Positions 44,147-53,771 are shown, counted from the stretch's first letter. The stretch is DNA of 64,000 bases from Flavobacterium sp. NRK1 (GCF_024054175.1 NZ_JAMXLA010000001.1:617341-681340), one strand, 5' to 3'. Numbers and translations: made by a program. The notes: generated by a model not told the origin, from the sequence alone.

Positions 44147-45070
44147 TTAATATTCAAGTGCATTACTGCTATGCCCATGGGCAAGATCGCAGGTTTCTTC
44201 ATTAAGTTCAACTTCAATAGTATAATGCGAAAAAGGATATTTTTTTAAAATGCTCTTCACTTTTTGCTTCGCTTCCAGCACCTGCCTGAATGTAAATATT
44301 GCATTTAATTTTATATGAGCTGTAAATACGTGGTTTTCTCCTTCAAGCGACCATATATTCATATGATGCAATGAAACAACATTAGCAACATTAAGTATTT
44401 CCATTTTAATTTTTTCAGGATCAATCCCTTCCGGCGTTCCCTGAAGCAATATCACAAAAGTTTCTTTAAGCCTTTTTACTACGTTATATAATATGAAAAG
44501 AGTAATACCTAAAGATAATGCCGGATCGAGATATGGTGCATCGGTAAACATCATTACAACTGAAACGATAAGCACTGCCACCCAGCCTAAAACATCTTCT
44601 ATAAGGTGCCAGCTTACCACACGCTCATTAAGCGATCTGCCACTGCTTAATTTAAAGGCAGCATATCCGTTTACAGCTATTCCAATAACAGCAAACAATA
44701 ACATGCCCTGCGCATCAGACTGTTCCGGCGATATAAGCCTTTTAACGGCTGCCACTATAACAAATACCGACCCCGCGATGAGTATTATACTGTTGATTAA
44801 TGCGCCTAGTATAGAAAAACGGCTATAGCCAAAAGTAAATTTATTATCTGCTTCTTTTCTAGAGCGGTTATGCAGGTACCATGATATACCAAGCGAAAAA
44901 CTATCGCCCAGATCATGCAGGGCGTCCGAAAGTATTGAAACACTATTTACATAAAAGCCACCAATAATCTCAAGAACAGTAAAACCCAGATTAAGAAAAA
45001 AGGCTACTTTGATGTTTTTACCTGATGTATGATGGTGATGGGAATGACTATGTGAGTGATCGTGAGGCAT
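44147..45070 (-). CDS. Cation diffusion facilitator (Zn/Co/Cd-type exporter)
   Basis: A 307-aa CDF transporter. His-rich N-terminus (HDHSHSHSHHHH), six helices, metal site residues in SDALHDLGDSF (helix 2) and the HxxxD of WHLIEDVLGW (helix 5), then a cytoplasmic ferredoxin-like C-terminal domain. The HxxxD/HD pattern fits zinc-type CDFs. It likely expels zinc or a similar divalent metal. Single gene. Confidence 0.92.
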   Translation of the reverse strand: MPHDHSHSHSHHHHTSGKNIKVAFFLNLGFTVLEIIGGFYVNSVSILSDALHDLGDSFSLGISWYLHNRSRKEADNKFTFGYSRFSILGALINSIILIAGSVFVIVAAVKRLISPEQSDAQGMLLFAVIGIAVNGYAAFKLSSGRSLNERVVSWHLIEDVLGWVAVLIVSVVMMFTDAPYLDPALSLGITLFILYNVVKRLKETFVILLQGTPEGIDPEKIKMEILNVANVVSLHHMNIWSLEGENHVFTAHIKLNAIFTFRQVLEAKQKVKSILKKYPFSHYTIEVELNEETCDLAHGHSSNALEY

Positions 45071-45132
45071 TACACTGTTTTTTTATAAAAATACAAAACA
45101 TATAACAGCCTATACTTAAAATAAACAAAAAA

Positions 45133-45156
45133 AGGATGCCTTTACGCCGGCATCCT
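45133..45156 (-). terminator. Terminator of the sigma-factor operon
   Basis: An 8-bp stem AGGATGCC/GGCATCCT (45133-45140 with 45149-45156) followed leftward by a long T run, 36 nt beyond the stop of the beta-barrel gene. Confidence 0.85.
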
Positions 45157-45192
45157 CTTATCAAAGTACAAAACTAACCCTAATCTTTATTC

Positions 45193-46251
45193 TTAATTTA
45201 AATCAAATCTTATGCCAAGAGATAAATTATTCTGATCAATATCGTTGTTGCTAAATACACTCTGTAAATCATATTTTGCATATAAACTTATATCTCCATA
45301 GCCTACATAAGCACTTACACCATAAACAAAGTCATTTACATTAAAATCACCTTTTGTTTTATTTCTTACTTTATTATCATCTTCATCATCATATTTCAGT
45401 ATCTGCTTCTCTTTTACATTAACCCCTGCATAGCCTCCTAAACCAATACGAAAACTATCCTGTACCGGGTAATACGTTTTATCTCCGTTTACCTCTCTTT
45501 TAGAAAAGTCAAACTCCACATGCACAGGCAATACTAAATTTACATAACGAAGTCTTGATTTATTTAAATCTATTCCTGAGTCTACAAGCTCTGTTTTATT
45601 GCCGTTAAGAACAAACATTTTGTTATCATCCGGCCTTAGGTTGTTATATTGTAAAGACAAACCATATCTAAGATGCAGCAGATTGTTATTTTCAAACATC
45701 CTTGTGTTCCATGTAACACCCCACTCGTAAAAATCTGAGCCTCCTTTAAAATTTTCATTATCAATTTTTCCATCGGTCACAAGGCGGTTAGCACCAAGTG
45801 CAAATAAAAATTGCGATGTAGTTCTTTTATAACTGCGTTTATCAACTACTACTTCTGTACTGTCAGCATCATCTCCTTTTTCGTAGTAAAAGCTAAAACC
45901 GCTTCTTTTTCTTCTGCTTTTTACTTTACCATCTACTTTGTCTTTAACAAGTTCTGTTAGTTTTTGCTCTTCAACTGCAACCTTGTCCTCAATGTTTTTA
46001 GCACGCATTTTTGCAAGTTCCTTCTTTTTTACATCAGCCTGTTCTGCAGTTATCTCATTATTTTCAAGCTGAGTATTTATTGCTTCAACTTCTATTTTAA
46101 GCGAATCTTTCTGCTGTTTAGTAATTGTTTCAATATTTTTTGATATTTCCCTTGCCCTGTCTTCAAATGTTAGTGGTTCTTTTTCCTGGGCTGTTAATCG
46201 TGTTGCAAGCAGACATAGTACGCCCACAACATAAAAAGTTACTGTTTTCAT
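45193..46251 (-). CDS. Outer-membrane beta-barrel protein with coiled-coil N-terminus
   Basis: A 352-aa exported protein. Signal peptide MKTVTFYVVGVLCLLATRLTAQ; residues about 25-115 form a charged coiled coil (EEQKLTELVKDKVDGKVKSRRKR); residues about 135-352 show alternating strands ending in a short SLGIRFDLN strand, typical of PorT-like/OmpA-like barrels. Third gene of a unit with an ECF sigma factor and a membrane protein. Function unknown; possibly an envelope stress sensor or target of the sigma factor. Confidence 0.8.
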   Translation of the reverse strand: MKTVTFYVVGVLCLLATRLTAQEKEPLTFEDRAREISKNIETITKQQKDSLKIEVEAINTQLENNEITAEQADVKKKELAKMRAKNIEDKVAVEEQKLTELVKDKVDGKVKSRRKRSGFSFYYEKGDDADSTEVVVDKRSYKRTTSQFLFALGANRLVTDGKIDNENFKGGSDFYEWGVTWNTRMFENNNLLHLRYGLSLQYNNLRPDDNKMFVLNGNKTELVDSGIDLNKSRLRYVNLVLPVHVEFDFSKREVNGDKTYYPVQDSFRIGLGGYAGVNVKEKQILKYDDEDDNKVRNKTKGDFNVNDFVYGVSAYVGYGDISLYAKYDLQSVFSNNDIDQNNLSLGIRFDLN

Positions 46252-46286
46252 GTTTGATGATATTAATTATTTATTTCTGTTGATTA

Positions 46287-46973
46287 TTATTCGTAATTCC
46301 TGTTCGCTACAGCTACTTTTACTGTATTAAATCCTTTTACAACGCTTTGAAAAGCTTTGCTTCTGTAGCTGTCATTAAGCTCACCCTCTACCGAAGACAG
46401 GAGCGAATTGGGATCTACCTTCACGCCACTTTTCTTTTTAGGAGTAGTACTAACAGTGGCAAGTAAATTATCTGTACTGCTTGTAGCTATTTCATTTGGA
46501 GATTCTTTTTTATCAATTAATGCTATTGCTTCCTGCTTAACTATAGGAGCAGTATTTATAATTATCTTTTTATCAGTGTTATTTTTAACTGCTATTGGTG
46601 TGTGTTTTGAAAACGAAGGAGCGTTTTCTTTAACCTCAACAATAACTTCATCATTAGCTGTATTATCAGGAACAATTATTTCAGGTTTACCTGATTGCTC
46701 AATATCTCCCTGTTTGTCTACAACACTATCCTGCGTATTAATAAGCGTTCCGTTATTTGCTTTCTCCTGATTTAAAAACAAAACACCAACCAACAGGAAT
46801 ACCAAAAAAGCAGCCGCCATATATAACCATGTCCTGTTTGTTTTCGGCTTTTTGTTTTCGGCAACCGAAAGCATGGCATCCAGCCTGTCCCATGCCATTT
46901 CAGAGGGCTGAATTTTTCTTTGCTCCAGCTTATCTCTAAATTCCTGTTCCAATTTATTCGGTTCCATTTTCAT
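46287..46973 (-). CDS. Single-helix membrane protein, possible anti-sigma factor
   Basis: A 228-aa protein. A short cytoplasmic N-terminus (EQEFRDKLEQRKIQPSEMAWDRLDAML), one helix (about residues 48-66) and a long low-complexity Asn/Lys/Val-rich extracytoplasmic part. The topology and position directly after an ECF sigma gene, overlapping it by up to 20 nt, suggest an anti-sigma role, but it lacks a recognisable zinc-binding anti-sigma motif. Starts at 46973 or 46967. Confidence 0.7.
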   Translation of the reverse strand: MKMEPNKLEQEFRDKLEQRKIQPSEMAWDRLDAMLSVAENKKPKTNRTWLYMAAAFLVFLLVGVLFLNQEKANNGTLINTQDSVVDKQGDIEQSGKPEIIVPDNTANDEVIVEVKENAPSFSKHTPIAVKNNTDKKIIINTAPIVKQEAIALIDKKESPNEIATSSTDNLLATVSTTPKKKSGVKVDPNSLLSSVEGELNDSYRSKAFQSVVKGFNTVKVAVANRNYE

Positions 46974-47514
46974 AGTTCTTTAATTTATTAATCTCTTCCT
47001 TCAGCATCTTCCTTGCATGTGATAATTGCGATTTTGATGTCCCTTCATTTATCCCCAGCATTTTTGCTATTTCCTGATGTTTATACCCTTCTATCGCATA
47101 AAGGTTAAACACCATCTTATATCCATCCGGCAGGCTGTCTATAAGTGCTTGTATATCTTCTACCGAAAAATGGCTTTCTATATTATTAAAAGTATCTTCT
47201 GTATAAAATTCATCTTCAAGAAAGTTTACTTTTTTCTGTACTCTTAAATAAGATATACATTCATTAACCATTATCCTTCTTATCCAGCCTTCAAAACTAC
47301 CTTTATACTCAAATGTCCTGAGGTTAGTAAACACCTTCATAAAAGCCGTTATCATTATATCTTCTGCCTGATGAACATCTTTTACATACTGCCTGCAAAT
47401 GCTTAGCATTTTTGGCGCATATTTAGAGTAGATCTTTTGCTGTGCATGGCGGTTATTATCCGCTGCCTGCGCAATTATATCTTTCTCTTCCTGATGTAAG
47501 GCTATTACTTTCAA
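46954..47514 (-). CDS. ECF-type RNA polymerase sigma factor
   Basis: A 186-aa sigma-70-family protein with region 2 (VHQAEDIMITAFMKVFTNL, then FEGWIRRIMVNECISYLR) and region 4 (LPDGYKMVFNLYAIEGYKHQEIAKMLGI ... SQLSHARKML). The start is TTG at 47512-47514, since an in-frame stop lies upstream without an ATG. First gene of a three-gene unit with a membrane protein and a beta-barrel protein. Confidence 0.92.
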   Translation of the reverse strand: MKVIALHQEEKDIIAQAADNNRHAQQKIYSKYAPKMLSICRQYVKDVHQAEDIMITAFMKVFTNLRTFEYKGSFEGWIRRIMVNECISYLRVQKKVNFLEDEFYTEDTFNNIESHFSVEDIQALIDSLPDGYKMVFNLYAIEGYKHQEIAKMLGINEGTSKSQLSHARKMLKEEINKLKNYENGTE

Positions 47515-47666
47515 AATGATTGGTTATTGGTTTGCCTGTTATTTTTAATATTTAACCGACTTCTATTAACATAGACGAGATGCTTTGGAAAATGGTTGCA
47601 TGAAAGTGTAAAAATAATTTAAAAAAATTATGATATTAAATTAAAGTACTGATTTACAGAATAAAA

Positions 47667-47690
47667 AAAGCCGCTCTAAAGAGCGGCTTT
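47667..47690 (-). terminator. Terminator of the T9SS repeat-protein gene
   Basis: Stem AAAGCCGCTCT/AGAGCGGCTTT (47667-47677 with 47680-47690) with a T run leftward, 22 nt past the stop codon. Confidence 0.9.
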
Positions 47691-47712
47691 ACTTAACTAT
47701 AAAAATTAAAAA

Positions 47713-49554
47713 CTATTTCTTAATGAATTTAGCAGTACTAATTTCTCCGTTTATTACTGTATTAACCATATAAACACCGCTTTGCAGCTGCTCTACGTTA
47801 ATATTAGCTGTTTCAATATTTGGCGTTACTTCAAGCACTTGTTGTCCTAAGGTATTATATAACGTAACTTTTTCTATAGTATTTGCACCTTGTATTGTCA
47901 GCACATCTTTGGCCGGGTTAGGGTACATTACAAATTTATTTGCTTTAATATCATTAAGGCCTGTAACATCATCATTATTAAAATAAATATTATCTACAAA
48001 TACGGTAGCTCCACCTTCGCTTACAAATACTAATTGCGAGATATGCTCATTAGCGAGCAAGCCTTCAAAATTTTCAATCGGAATATGAAGTGTAACCCAT
48101 TCTCCCTGTGCAGGCTCAGCATATGTAACTATACCTTCAGAATCATCCGGGCCTCCATCATATTGACCATTAGCTCCAAAATCTACCATTTTAATAGTAA
48201 ACGTTGTAAAATCTGCCGACCATACATCTACATTAAAGTGTGTCATTTCAGATATATTTATCTGATTAGCTATACCTATATCAACACCCACATAACCTAA
48301 GCCACCAAATTTTTTAGTATCATTACCTTCTACCTGTAAATCTACAAGTGAACCGGTAGACCAATCGGTATGCCAGGTTTCTATAGCCTGATCTGTATAT
48401 ACATTGCTAAATAAAGATATAACATTCGCTTCATCAGCTGTAGGATCCGGTGCTGCGGTCATTGGTTCGCTTATAACAACTTCTTCGGTATTAAAGAATA
48501 CATTATCTATATATACGGTAGAAGTTCCGTTACTTGAAAATATAAGCTGTGATATATGTTCTTTTGAAGTAAGGTTTGCAAATGCAGTTAATGGTATATG
48601 ATACGATATCCATTGTTCCTGAACCGGAGCGTCATATGTAATTTCGTGTTCGGTATCATCACCTCCGCCAAAAGCATTATCTGCTCCAAAATCTACCAGT
48701 TTAATTCTTAGCTGTGTAAAATCTGCCGACCATACATTCACATTAAAATGTGTCATTCCTGAAACATCGAGTGCATTTGGGCCTACAGTTTCAACACCGT
48801 TAAAGCTAAGATTACTGTATTTTTTAGTAGCATTACCGGCAATCATTACCTCTTCAAAATCTGCATCAGACCAATCGGTATGCCAGGTATCTACGGGAAC
48901 ATTTGTATATACCCCGCTAAATAATGATATAACATCTTCTTCAGCAATTGCAGGATCAGGTGCTGCCGTTGCAGGTTCTGCAGGGCTTACCATATCTTCA
49001 TTACTAAAATAAACGTTATCTACAAAAACAGTAGCATTATTTTCTGAAACTAATATAAGCTGAGAAATATGCTCTTTAGTTGTAAGACCTGTAAAACTCT
49101 CCATTGGAATTTTAAGCGTATGCCATGTGTTCTGGCTTAATCCCGGGTAGTTAACCTGAAATTCAACATCATCGTCTCCACCAAAAGCGTTATCTGCACC
49201 AAAATCTACCAGTTTAACACCTACAGTAGTAAAATTCGGAGACCATACATCAATATTAAAATAAGTCATTCCGGTAGCATCAATCTGGTTAGGATTTACA
49301 GTTTCTATACCCACAAAACCAAGGTTGGTATATTTCTTTACATCATCACCATCAATGCTTACCTCTTCCAATGCACCGCTTGACCAGTCAGTATGCCATG
49401 TATTAACAGTAACATTGGTATATGCACCACTAAACATTGATATTACATCTTCTGCAGGAGCCGTTGGCATAGGCGCTGCTGCTGCAGGAGCCTGAGCATT
49501 TGTGTTCCCTATCAGAGCCAGTGGCACTAACAGAGCTAAGTAAAATTTCTTCAT
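47713..49554 (-). CDS. T9SS-secreted protein with three repeated carbohydrate-binding-like domains
   Basis: A 613-aa secreted protein: signal peptide (about residues 1-20), three homologous domains of about 150 aa (about 35-186, 205-355, 375-527) and a type A T9SS C-terminal sorting domain (about 540-613: VMYPNPAKD, GVYMVNT, AKFIKK). Each repeat has VISxFSxxYTN, TWHTDWS, a MTxFNxDVWS strand, KLVDFGADNAFGG and FVDNVYF, a beta-sandwich pattern found in Flavobacteriia next to laminarinase-type catalytic domains. No catalytic domain is present here, so sugar binding or adhesion on the cell surface is inferred. Confidence 0.85.
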   Translation of the reverse strand: MKKFYLALLVPLALIGNTNAQAPAAAAPMPTAPAEDVISMFSGAYTNVTVNTWHTDWSSGALEEVSIDGDDVKKYTNLGFVGIETVNPNQIDATGMTYFNIDVWSPNFTTVGVKLVDFGADNAFGGDDDVEFQVNYPGLSQNTWHTLKIPMESFTGLTTKEHISQLILVSENNATVFVDNVYFSNEDMVSPAEPATAAPDPAIAEEDVISLFSGVYTNVPVDTWHTDWSDADFEEVMIAGNATKKYSNLSFNGVETVGPNALDVSGMTHFNVNVWSADFTQLRIKLVDFGADNAFGGGDDTEHEITYDAPVQEQWISYHIPLTAFANLTSKEHISQLIFSSNGTSTVYIDNVFFNTEEVVISEPMTAAPDPTADEANVISLFSNVYTDQAIETWHTDWSTGSLVDLQVEGNDTKKFGGLGYVGVDIGIANQINISEMTHFNVDVWSADFTTFTIKMVDFGANGQYDGGPDDSEGIVTYAEPAQGEWVTLHIPIENFEGLLANEHISQLVFVSEGGATVFVDNIYFNNDDVTGLNDIKANKFVMYPNPAKDVLTIQGANTIEKVTLYNTLGQQVLEVTPNIETANINVEQLQSGVYMVNTVINGEISTAKFIKK

Positions 49555-49829
49555 AAATGTTTTGTCTTTATAAGGTTTATGATAAAATTATGAAGTTTTT
49601 ATACTTATGAATAAGAATTTAGCAATACAAATACTATACAAAAATGAATTTGATTTTTTAAAGTCTAAAAAACTGAGAAATGATTAATAAAATAAGATAT
49701 TCTGCAATAGGAGATAAAGAATAAGTTTTTTATCTACAACGATGTTGTTGAGGCAATGTATAGTTATTTTTTATGAAATAAGAGAAATGTTGTGCAAAAG
49801 CAAGGAACACAACATTACAACAAGAAGCT
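49555..49829. other. Non-coding region upstream of the T9SS repeat-protein gene
   Basis: AT-rich without a credible gene. A 9-bp stem with a 13-nt loop (49786-49794 with 49808-49816) lies beyond the polyprenyl synthetase stop codon and could end that transcript, though it lacks a T tract. Confidence 0.4.
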
Positions 49830-49844
49830 ATAATTTAATTAAAA

Positions 49845-50822
49845 TTATATTTTTCTTTCAATAACATAGTTAACCATTAAAACAAGCGCATCTTTATAGA
49901 CCGAATAAGGATAATCTGCAAGAAGTAAAAGTGCTTCTTCCCTAAACTCAGCCATTCTTTGTTCAGCATAGCCAAGTCCGTTTTTCTTAGTTACAAATGC
50001 AATAACTTCCTTTACGCGCTTTTTATCTTTATTATAATTCTTTACAGAATTAATTAGCCACTTCTTTTCTTCTTTAGTACTATTGTTCAAAGCATAAATA
50101 AGAGGAAGTGTCATTTTTTGTTCTTTTATATCTATACCGGTAGGTTTCCCAATGGCATCATCAGTATAATCAAACAGGTCATCTTTTATTTGAAACGCCA
50201 TTCCTATAAGCTCACCAAATTTGCGCATCTTTTCGGTATGTCCCCCATCAGGATCTACAGAACAAGCACCAAGGGAACAGCAGGCAGCAATAAGTGTAGC
50301 TGTTTTTTGACGGATGATCTCATAATAAACATCTTCTGTAATATCAAGCCTTCGTGCTTTTTCAATCTGAAGTAACTCACCTTCACTCATTTCCCGTACC
50401 GCAACAGATATTATCTTCAGAAGGTCAAAATCGCCATTATCAATAGAAAGCAATAACCCTTTAGAGAGAAGATAATCGCCAACCAAAACAGCAATCTTAT
50501 TTTTCCATAAAGCATTTATAGAGAAAAAACCCCTACGCCTGTTACTGTCATCAACAACATCGTCATGCACCAGCGTCGCGGTATGAATAAGCTCAATTAC
50601 GGAAGCTCCCCGGTAGGTACGCTCGTTTACAGTTCCTCCACTAACCATTTTGGCAGTAAGAAACACAAACATAGGGCGCATTTGTTTACCCTTCCGGTTT
50701 ACTATATAGTAGGTAATACGGTTAAGCAACGCCACTTTAGAAGACATGGACTCATGAAACTTTTTTTCAAAAAGTTCCATTTCCTGTGATATAGGCTGCT
50801 TAATCTGCTCTGTAATTTTCAT
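49845..50822 (-). CDS. Polyprenyl synthetase (long-chain prenyl diphosphate synthase)
   Basis: A 325-aa trans-isoprenyl diphosphate synthase. First Asp-rich motif HDDVVDDSNRRRG and second FQIKDDLFDYTDD are intact, with the KGKQMRPMFVFL start. It probably makes the side chain of menaquinone; octaprenyl versus other chain lengths cannot be assigned. A consensus promoter lies at 50830-50860. Confidence 0.92.
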   Translation of the reverse strand: MKITEQIKQPISQEMELFEKKFHESMSSKVALLNRITYYIVNRKGKQMRPMFVFLTAKMVSGGTVNERTYRGASVIELIHTATLVHDDVVDDSNRRRGFFSINALWKNKIAVLVGDYLLSKGLLLSIDNGDFDLLKIISVAVREMSEGELLQIEKARRLDITEDVYYEIIRQKTATLIAACCSLGACSVDPDGGHTEKMRKFGELIGMAFQIKDDLFDYTDDAIGKPTGIDIKEQKMTLPLIYALNNSTKEEKKWLINSVKNYNKDKKRVKEVIAFVTKKNGLGYAEQRMAEFREEALLLLADYPYSVYKDALVLMVNYVIERKI

Positions 50823-50829
50823 TGCGCTT

Positions 50830-50860
50830 CAAAGATAGCAAAAGCCCCTTTACACCCAAA
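50830..50860 (-). promoter_or_regulatory. Promoter of the polyprenyl synthetase gene
   Basis: Minus strand TTTG (50860-50857), 19-nt spacer, TATCTTTG (50837-50830), 8 nt before the ATG; the leader would be very short or absent. Confidence 0.65.
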
Positions 50861-50876
50861 GAGGAATTGATAAAGT

Positions 50877-51935
50877 TTATTGTGAAGAAACCGATTCATT
50901 TTTGTTTGCAAGCTGCCCGCAGGCAGCATCTATATCTTTTCCGCGGCTGCGTCTTACTTTAGCCACTATATTATTTCTTTCAAGAGCTTTTATATAAGCA
51001 TCTATAGTCTCGGCATCTGCCTGCTGAAACTCGCCATCATCAATAGGGTTATATTCAATAAGATTTACTTTGCATGGAACATATTTACAGAATTTTACCA
51101 AAGCATCTATATCCTGTTTCCTGTCGTTTATACCTTTCCACACTACATACTCATAGGTAACACGGCTTTTAGTTTTGGCATACCAGTATTCCAGTGACTC
51201 CCTAAGGTCTGCCAACGGAAAGTTTTCGCTGAAAGGCATAATTTTAGAACGGACTTCGTCTATAGCCGAGTGTAATGATACTGCAAGTTTAAAGCGTACA
51301 TTATCATCTGCAAGTTTTTTAATCATTTTTGGAAGTCCTGACGTAGAAACAGTAATTCTTTTTGGCGACATACCCAATCCTTCCGGCGAGGTAATCTTAT
51401 CAATAGCTTTAAGAACATTATTGTAATTCATAAGCGGTTCACCCATACCCATAAAAACAATATTTGATAAGGGCCTGTTATGATACAAACGGCTTTCACT
51501 ATCTATTGCCGCTACCTGATCATAAATTTCATCAGGATTGAGGTTACGCATACGCTTCAGTCTGGCTGTTGCACAAAAATTACAATCAAGACTGCAGCCT
51601 ACCTGACTTGATACACACGCAGTAGTCCTGGTTTCTGTTGGAATAAGAACTGACTCTACAACAAGACCGTCATGCAGCCGTACAGCATTTTTGACAGTAC
51701 CGTCGCTGCTCTGCTGCATTTCATCTACATGTATATGGTTGATTACAAAATTGTCCTCCAGCATCTGGCGTGTAGCTTTAGCAACATTTGTCATATCTTC
51801 AAAGCTATGGGCACGTTTGCTCCACAACCATTCATATACCTGATTACCGCGGAATGCCTTATCGCCATTAGCTACAAAAAAATCGCGCAATTGTTCTTTT
51901 GTAAGCGCCCTTATATCTTTCTTCTCCGTTTGCAT
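50877..51935 (-). CDS. rlmN: 23S rRNA/tRNA adenine-C2 methyltransferase RlmN
   Basis: A 352-aa radical SAM enzyme that methylates A2503 of 23S rRNA and A37 of some tRNAs. Contains CxxxCxxC in CSLDCNFCATA, GMGEPLMNYNNV and the C-terminal catalytic Cys region (KDIDAACGQLA). I use the ATG at 51935 (MQTEKKDIRAL). The frame runs upstream to 51962, but a -7 box (51940-51947) lies between, so the longer form is unlikely. Confidence 0.94.
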   Translation of the reverse strand: MQTEKKDIRALTKEQLRDFFVANGDKAFRGNQVYEWLWSKRAHSFEDMTNVAKATRQMLEDNFVINHIHVDEMQQSSDGTVKNAVRLHDGLVVESVLIPTETRTTACVSSQVGCSLDCNFCATARLKRMRNLNPDEIYDQVAAIDSESRLYHNRPLSNIVFMGMGEPLMNYNNVLKAIDKITSPEGLGMSPKRITVSTSGLPKMIKKLADDNVRFKLAVSLHSAIDEVRSKIMPFSENFPLADLRESLEYWYAKTKSRVTYEYVVWKGINDRKQDIDALVKFCKYVPCKVNLIEYNPIDDGEFQQADAETIDAYIKALERNNIVAKVRRSRGKDIDAACGQLANKNESVSSQ

Positions 51936-51939
51936 GGTG

Positions 51940-51947
51940 CAAAGGTA
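51940..51947 (-). promoter_or_regulatory. -7 box of rlmN, adjacent to the start codon
   Basis: TACCTTTG (minus strand) ends 4 nt before the chosen ATG, so transcription would begin at or within a few bases of the start codon (leaderless or nearly so). Confidence 0.5.
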
Positions 51948-51994
51948 ATAACTATTTGCCAAATATCTGTTTACGCCCGGAATGCAAAAATAAA

Positions 51995-52027
51995 TCCGGT
52001 ATATAGGATGCTAAGCTATACACCGGA
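51995..52027 (-). terminator. Terminator of the secreted protease gene
   Basis: Imperfect stem TCCGGT/ACCGGA extended by TATA pairing (51995-52000 with 52022-52027), followed leftward by T-rich sequence, 28 nt after the stop codon. Confidence 0.6.
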
Positions 52028-52054
52028 ATATTAAATTTTCAATAGTAAATTTAA

Positions 52055-53671
52055 TTATTCTTTTACCAGTTTATAATTTGCTGTTTTACCCGCAACATCT
52101 GTAATCTTTAAAATATATACTCCGTTCGAAAGGCCTGATAAGTTAATTGTATTATCACCCGAAGTAAATCGCCCTTCCGTTACAATCTGTCCTAAGATAC
52201 TATATACAGCATATTCGGTTTCTTCAGCGCTATCAACCCTGAAAACCCCATAAGATGGATTAGGATAAATTTTAATGCTATGCAGGGCAGCATCTTCTAT
52301 ACCTGCTGTTCCTAGTTGTTTGTAATTAATTGTAGTCGCGTTGGTATTACCGGGGTCAAGCCAGTCTTTCAATCGTGTAGAAGAACCTGACCCTGCATTC
52401 CATGATTTACTAAATCTTCCATAAAAATCATCTCCTCCATTAGTAACAGTTCCCTGACATTCCGATGAACCACCATATAACTGACCAATTATCCTTCCGT
52501 TATTATCAAATAACGGAGATCCTGATGATCCTGGTTCTGTAACGCCAAGATCCCATGACTGCACTTCCCACATAAACTGGCCAAAACCATTGTCTAATAC
52601 CGGAGGATCATAATCCCTGCTCACTTTCATAATATCTCCTGATGGGTGATGTATTCCAAATGATGAAGCTGCAGGAGTTTCACTTCTATTCCAGCCGGCA
52701 AGTATTGTATTCCATGTAGAAGGCATGTTAGCCGTTATCTTAATAAGGCAAAAATCACTTTCCTCACGTCTTGCTTTAAGTTCTGCACCACTTACCGTCT
52801 GATAATAATTTGGAGCATTTGAAGTACTGCTTTGATTTTGTCCGCAAACAGGGTTAGGACTTATCCAGTTAAAACGGAATGCCCATTGCGAAAAATTCTC
52901 ATCCGGTTCGGTACAATGATTTGCAGTTAAAAAATATGGTGTTCCATCATTAGAAGTATTATTTATTAGAGCTCCTGTGCAAAAACTATTATTAGCAACA
53001 ATAATAAGCCCCACAGCCCTTTTATTAATATCCTTTAGTTCATTAATACCGTTAATATCACAATCTACATCATAATTACAGCTACCGGAAGAATTCAGGT
53101 CATTATCAGGAGATTTCACAGGAACCGATCTGTAGCCATGCACAACCTTAAAAATTTCAAGCTTGCCCAGCCCTTTTACATCTGCCGGCTCATAATACTC
53201 TATCCATATATCCTGACCGCTTACCAGCCATGTACCCAATACCCTTTGTTCATTATTCTGTGCCGCATCATAAGCGCCAAGTAAATCAGTTCTTTCATTA
53301 TTATATAAATATACTTTTGCGCCGCGTGGCATATAATAATCACTAAACAAAAAATTCATGGTATGAGCTCCCTGTGAATAGTAGCGAATTCTCCATATTC
53401 TGTCTCCGTTAGGCAAAACCGTCCATTCCCCATTGTTCTGAAGGTTATGATCTACAAGAAATTCATAACCGTACCTCCATGGTTTGTTTTTACCTGCATC
53501 ATTTACTCTGTCTTCAGCTTCAAGTTTTGCAAGATCAAAGCCTGGCATAGTAATAGCTTCAATTTTATTTATAGTATTAATTTCCCAGCTTGCCGGTTTA
53601 CCTTCATTTGTAACCTGTGCATTAGTAATACTAATTAAAAAAATCAGTAAAAACGTAATTTTAAATTTCAT
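52055..53671 (-). CDS. T9SS-secreted trypsin-like (lysyl endopeptidase type) protease
   Basis: A 538-aa secreted protein. Signal peptide (about residues 1-18), an N-terminal propeptide-like region, a chymotrypsin-fold domain with the triad His in LTANHCTEPD, Asp in EESDFCLIKI and Ser in EPGSSGSPLF, and a type A T9SS sorting domain at the end (IYPNPSYGVF, GVYILKI, YKLVKE). Cysteine spacing suggests disulphides. It would be exported through the T9SS to the surface or medium. Confidence 0.9.
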   Translation of the reverse strand: MKFKITFLLIFLISITNAQVTNEGKPASWEINTINKIEAITMPGFDLAKLEAEDRVNDAGKNKPWRYGYEFLVDHNLQNNGEWTVLPNGDRIWRIRYYSQGAHTMNFLFSDYYMPRGAKVYLYNNERTDLLGAYDAAQNNEQRVLGTWLVSGQDIWIEYYEPADVKGLGKLEIFKVVHGYRSVPVKSPDNDLNSSGSCNYDVDCDINGINELKDINKRAVGLIIVANNSFCTGALINNTSNDGTPYFLTANHCTEPDENFSQWAFRFNWISPNPVCGQNQSSTSNAPNYYQTVSGAELKARREESDFCLIKITANMPSTWNTILAGWNRSETPAASSFGIHHPSGDIMKVSRDYDPPVLDNGFGQFMWEVQSWDLGVTEPGSSGSPLFDNNGRIIGQLYGGSSECQGTVTNGGDDFYGRFSKSWNAGSGSSTRLKDWLDPGNTNATTINYKQLGTAGIEDAALHSIKIYPNPSYGVFRVDSAEETEYAVYSILGQIVTEGRFTSGDNTINLSGLSNGVYILKITDVAGKTANYKLVKE

Positions 53672-53771
53672 TATCTCGGTTTTATAAGGTGGTAAAAATA
53701 AAAGTTTTAATGTTATATCATTACATCCTTTAAACTTTTGCCCCTATAATTAACATTAAAATATCCTTTAT

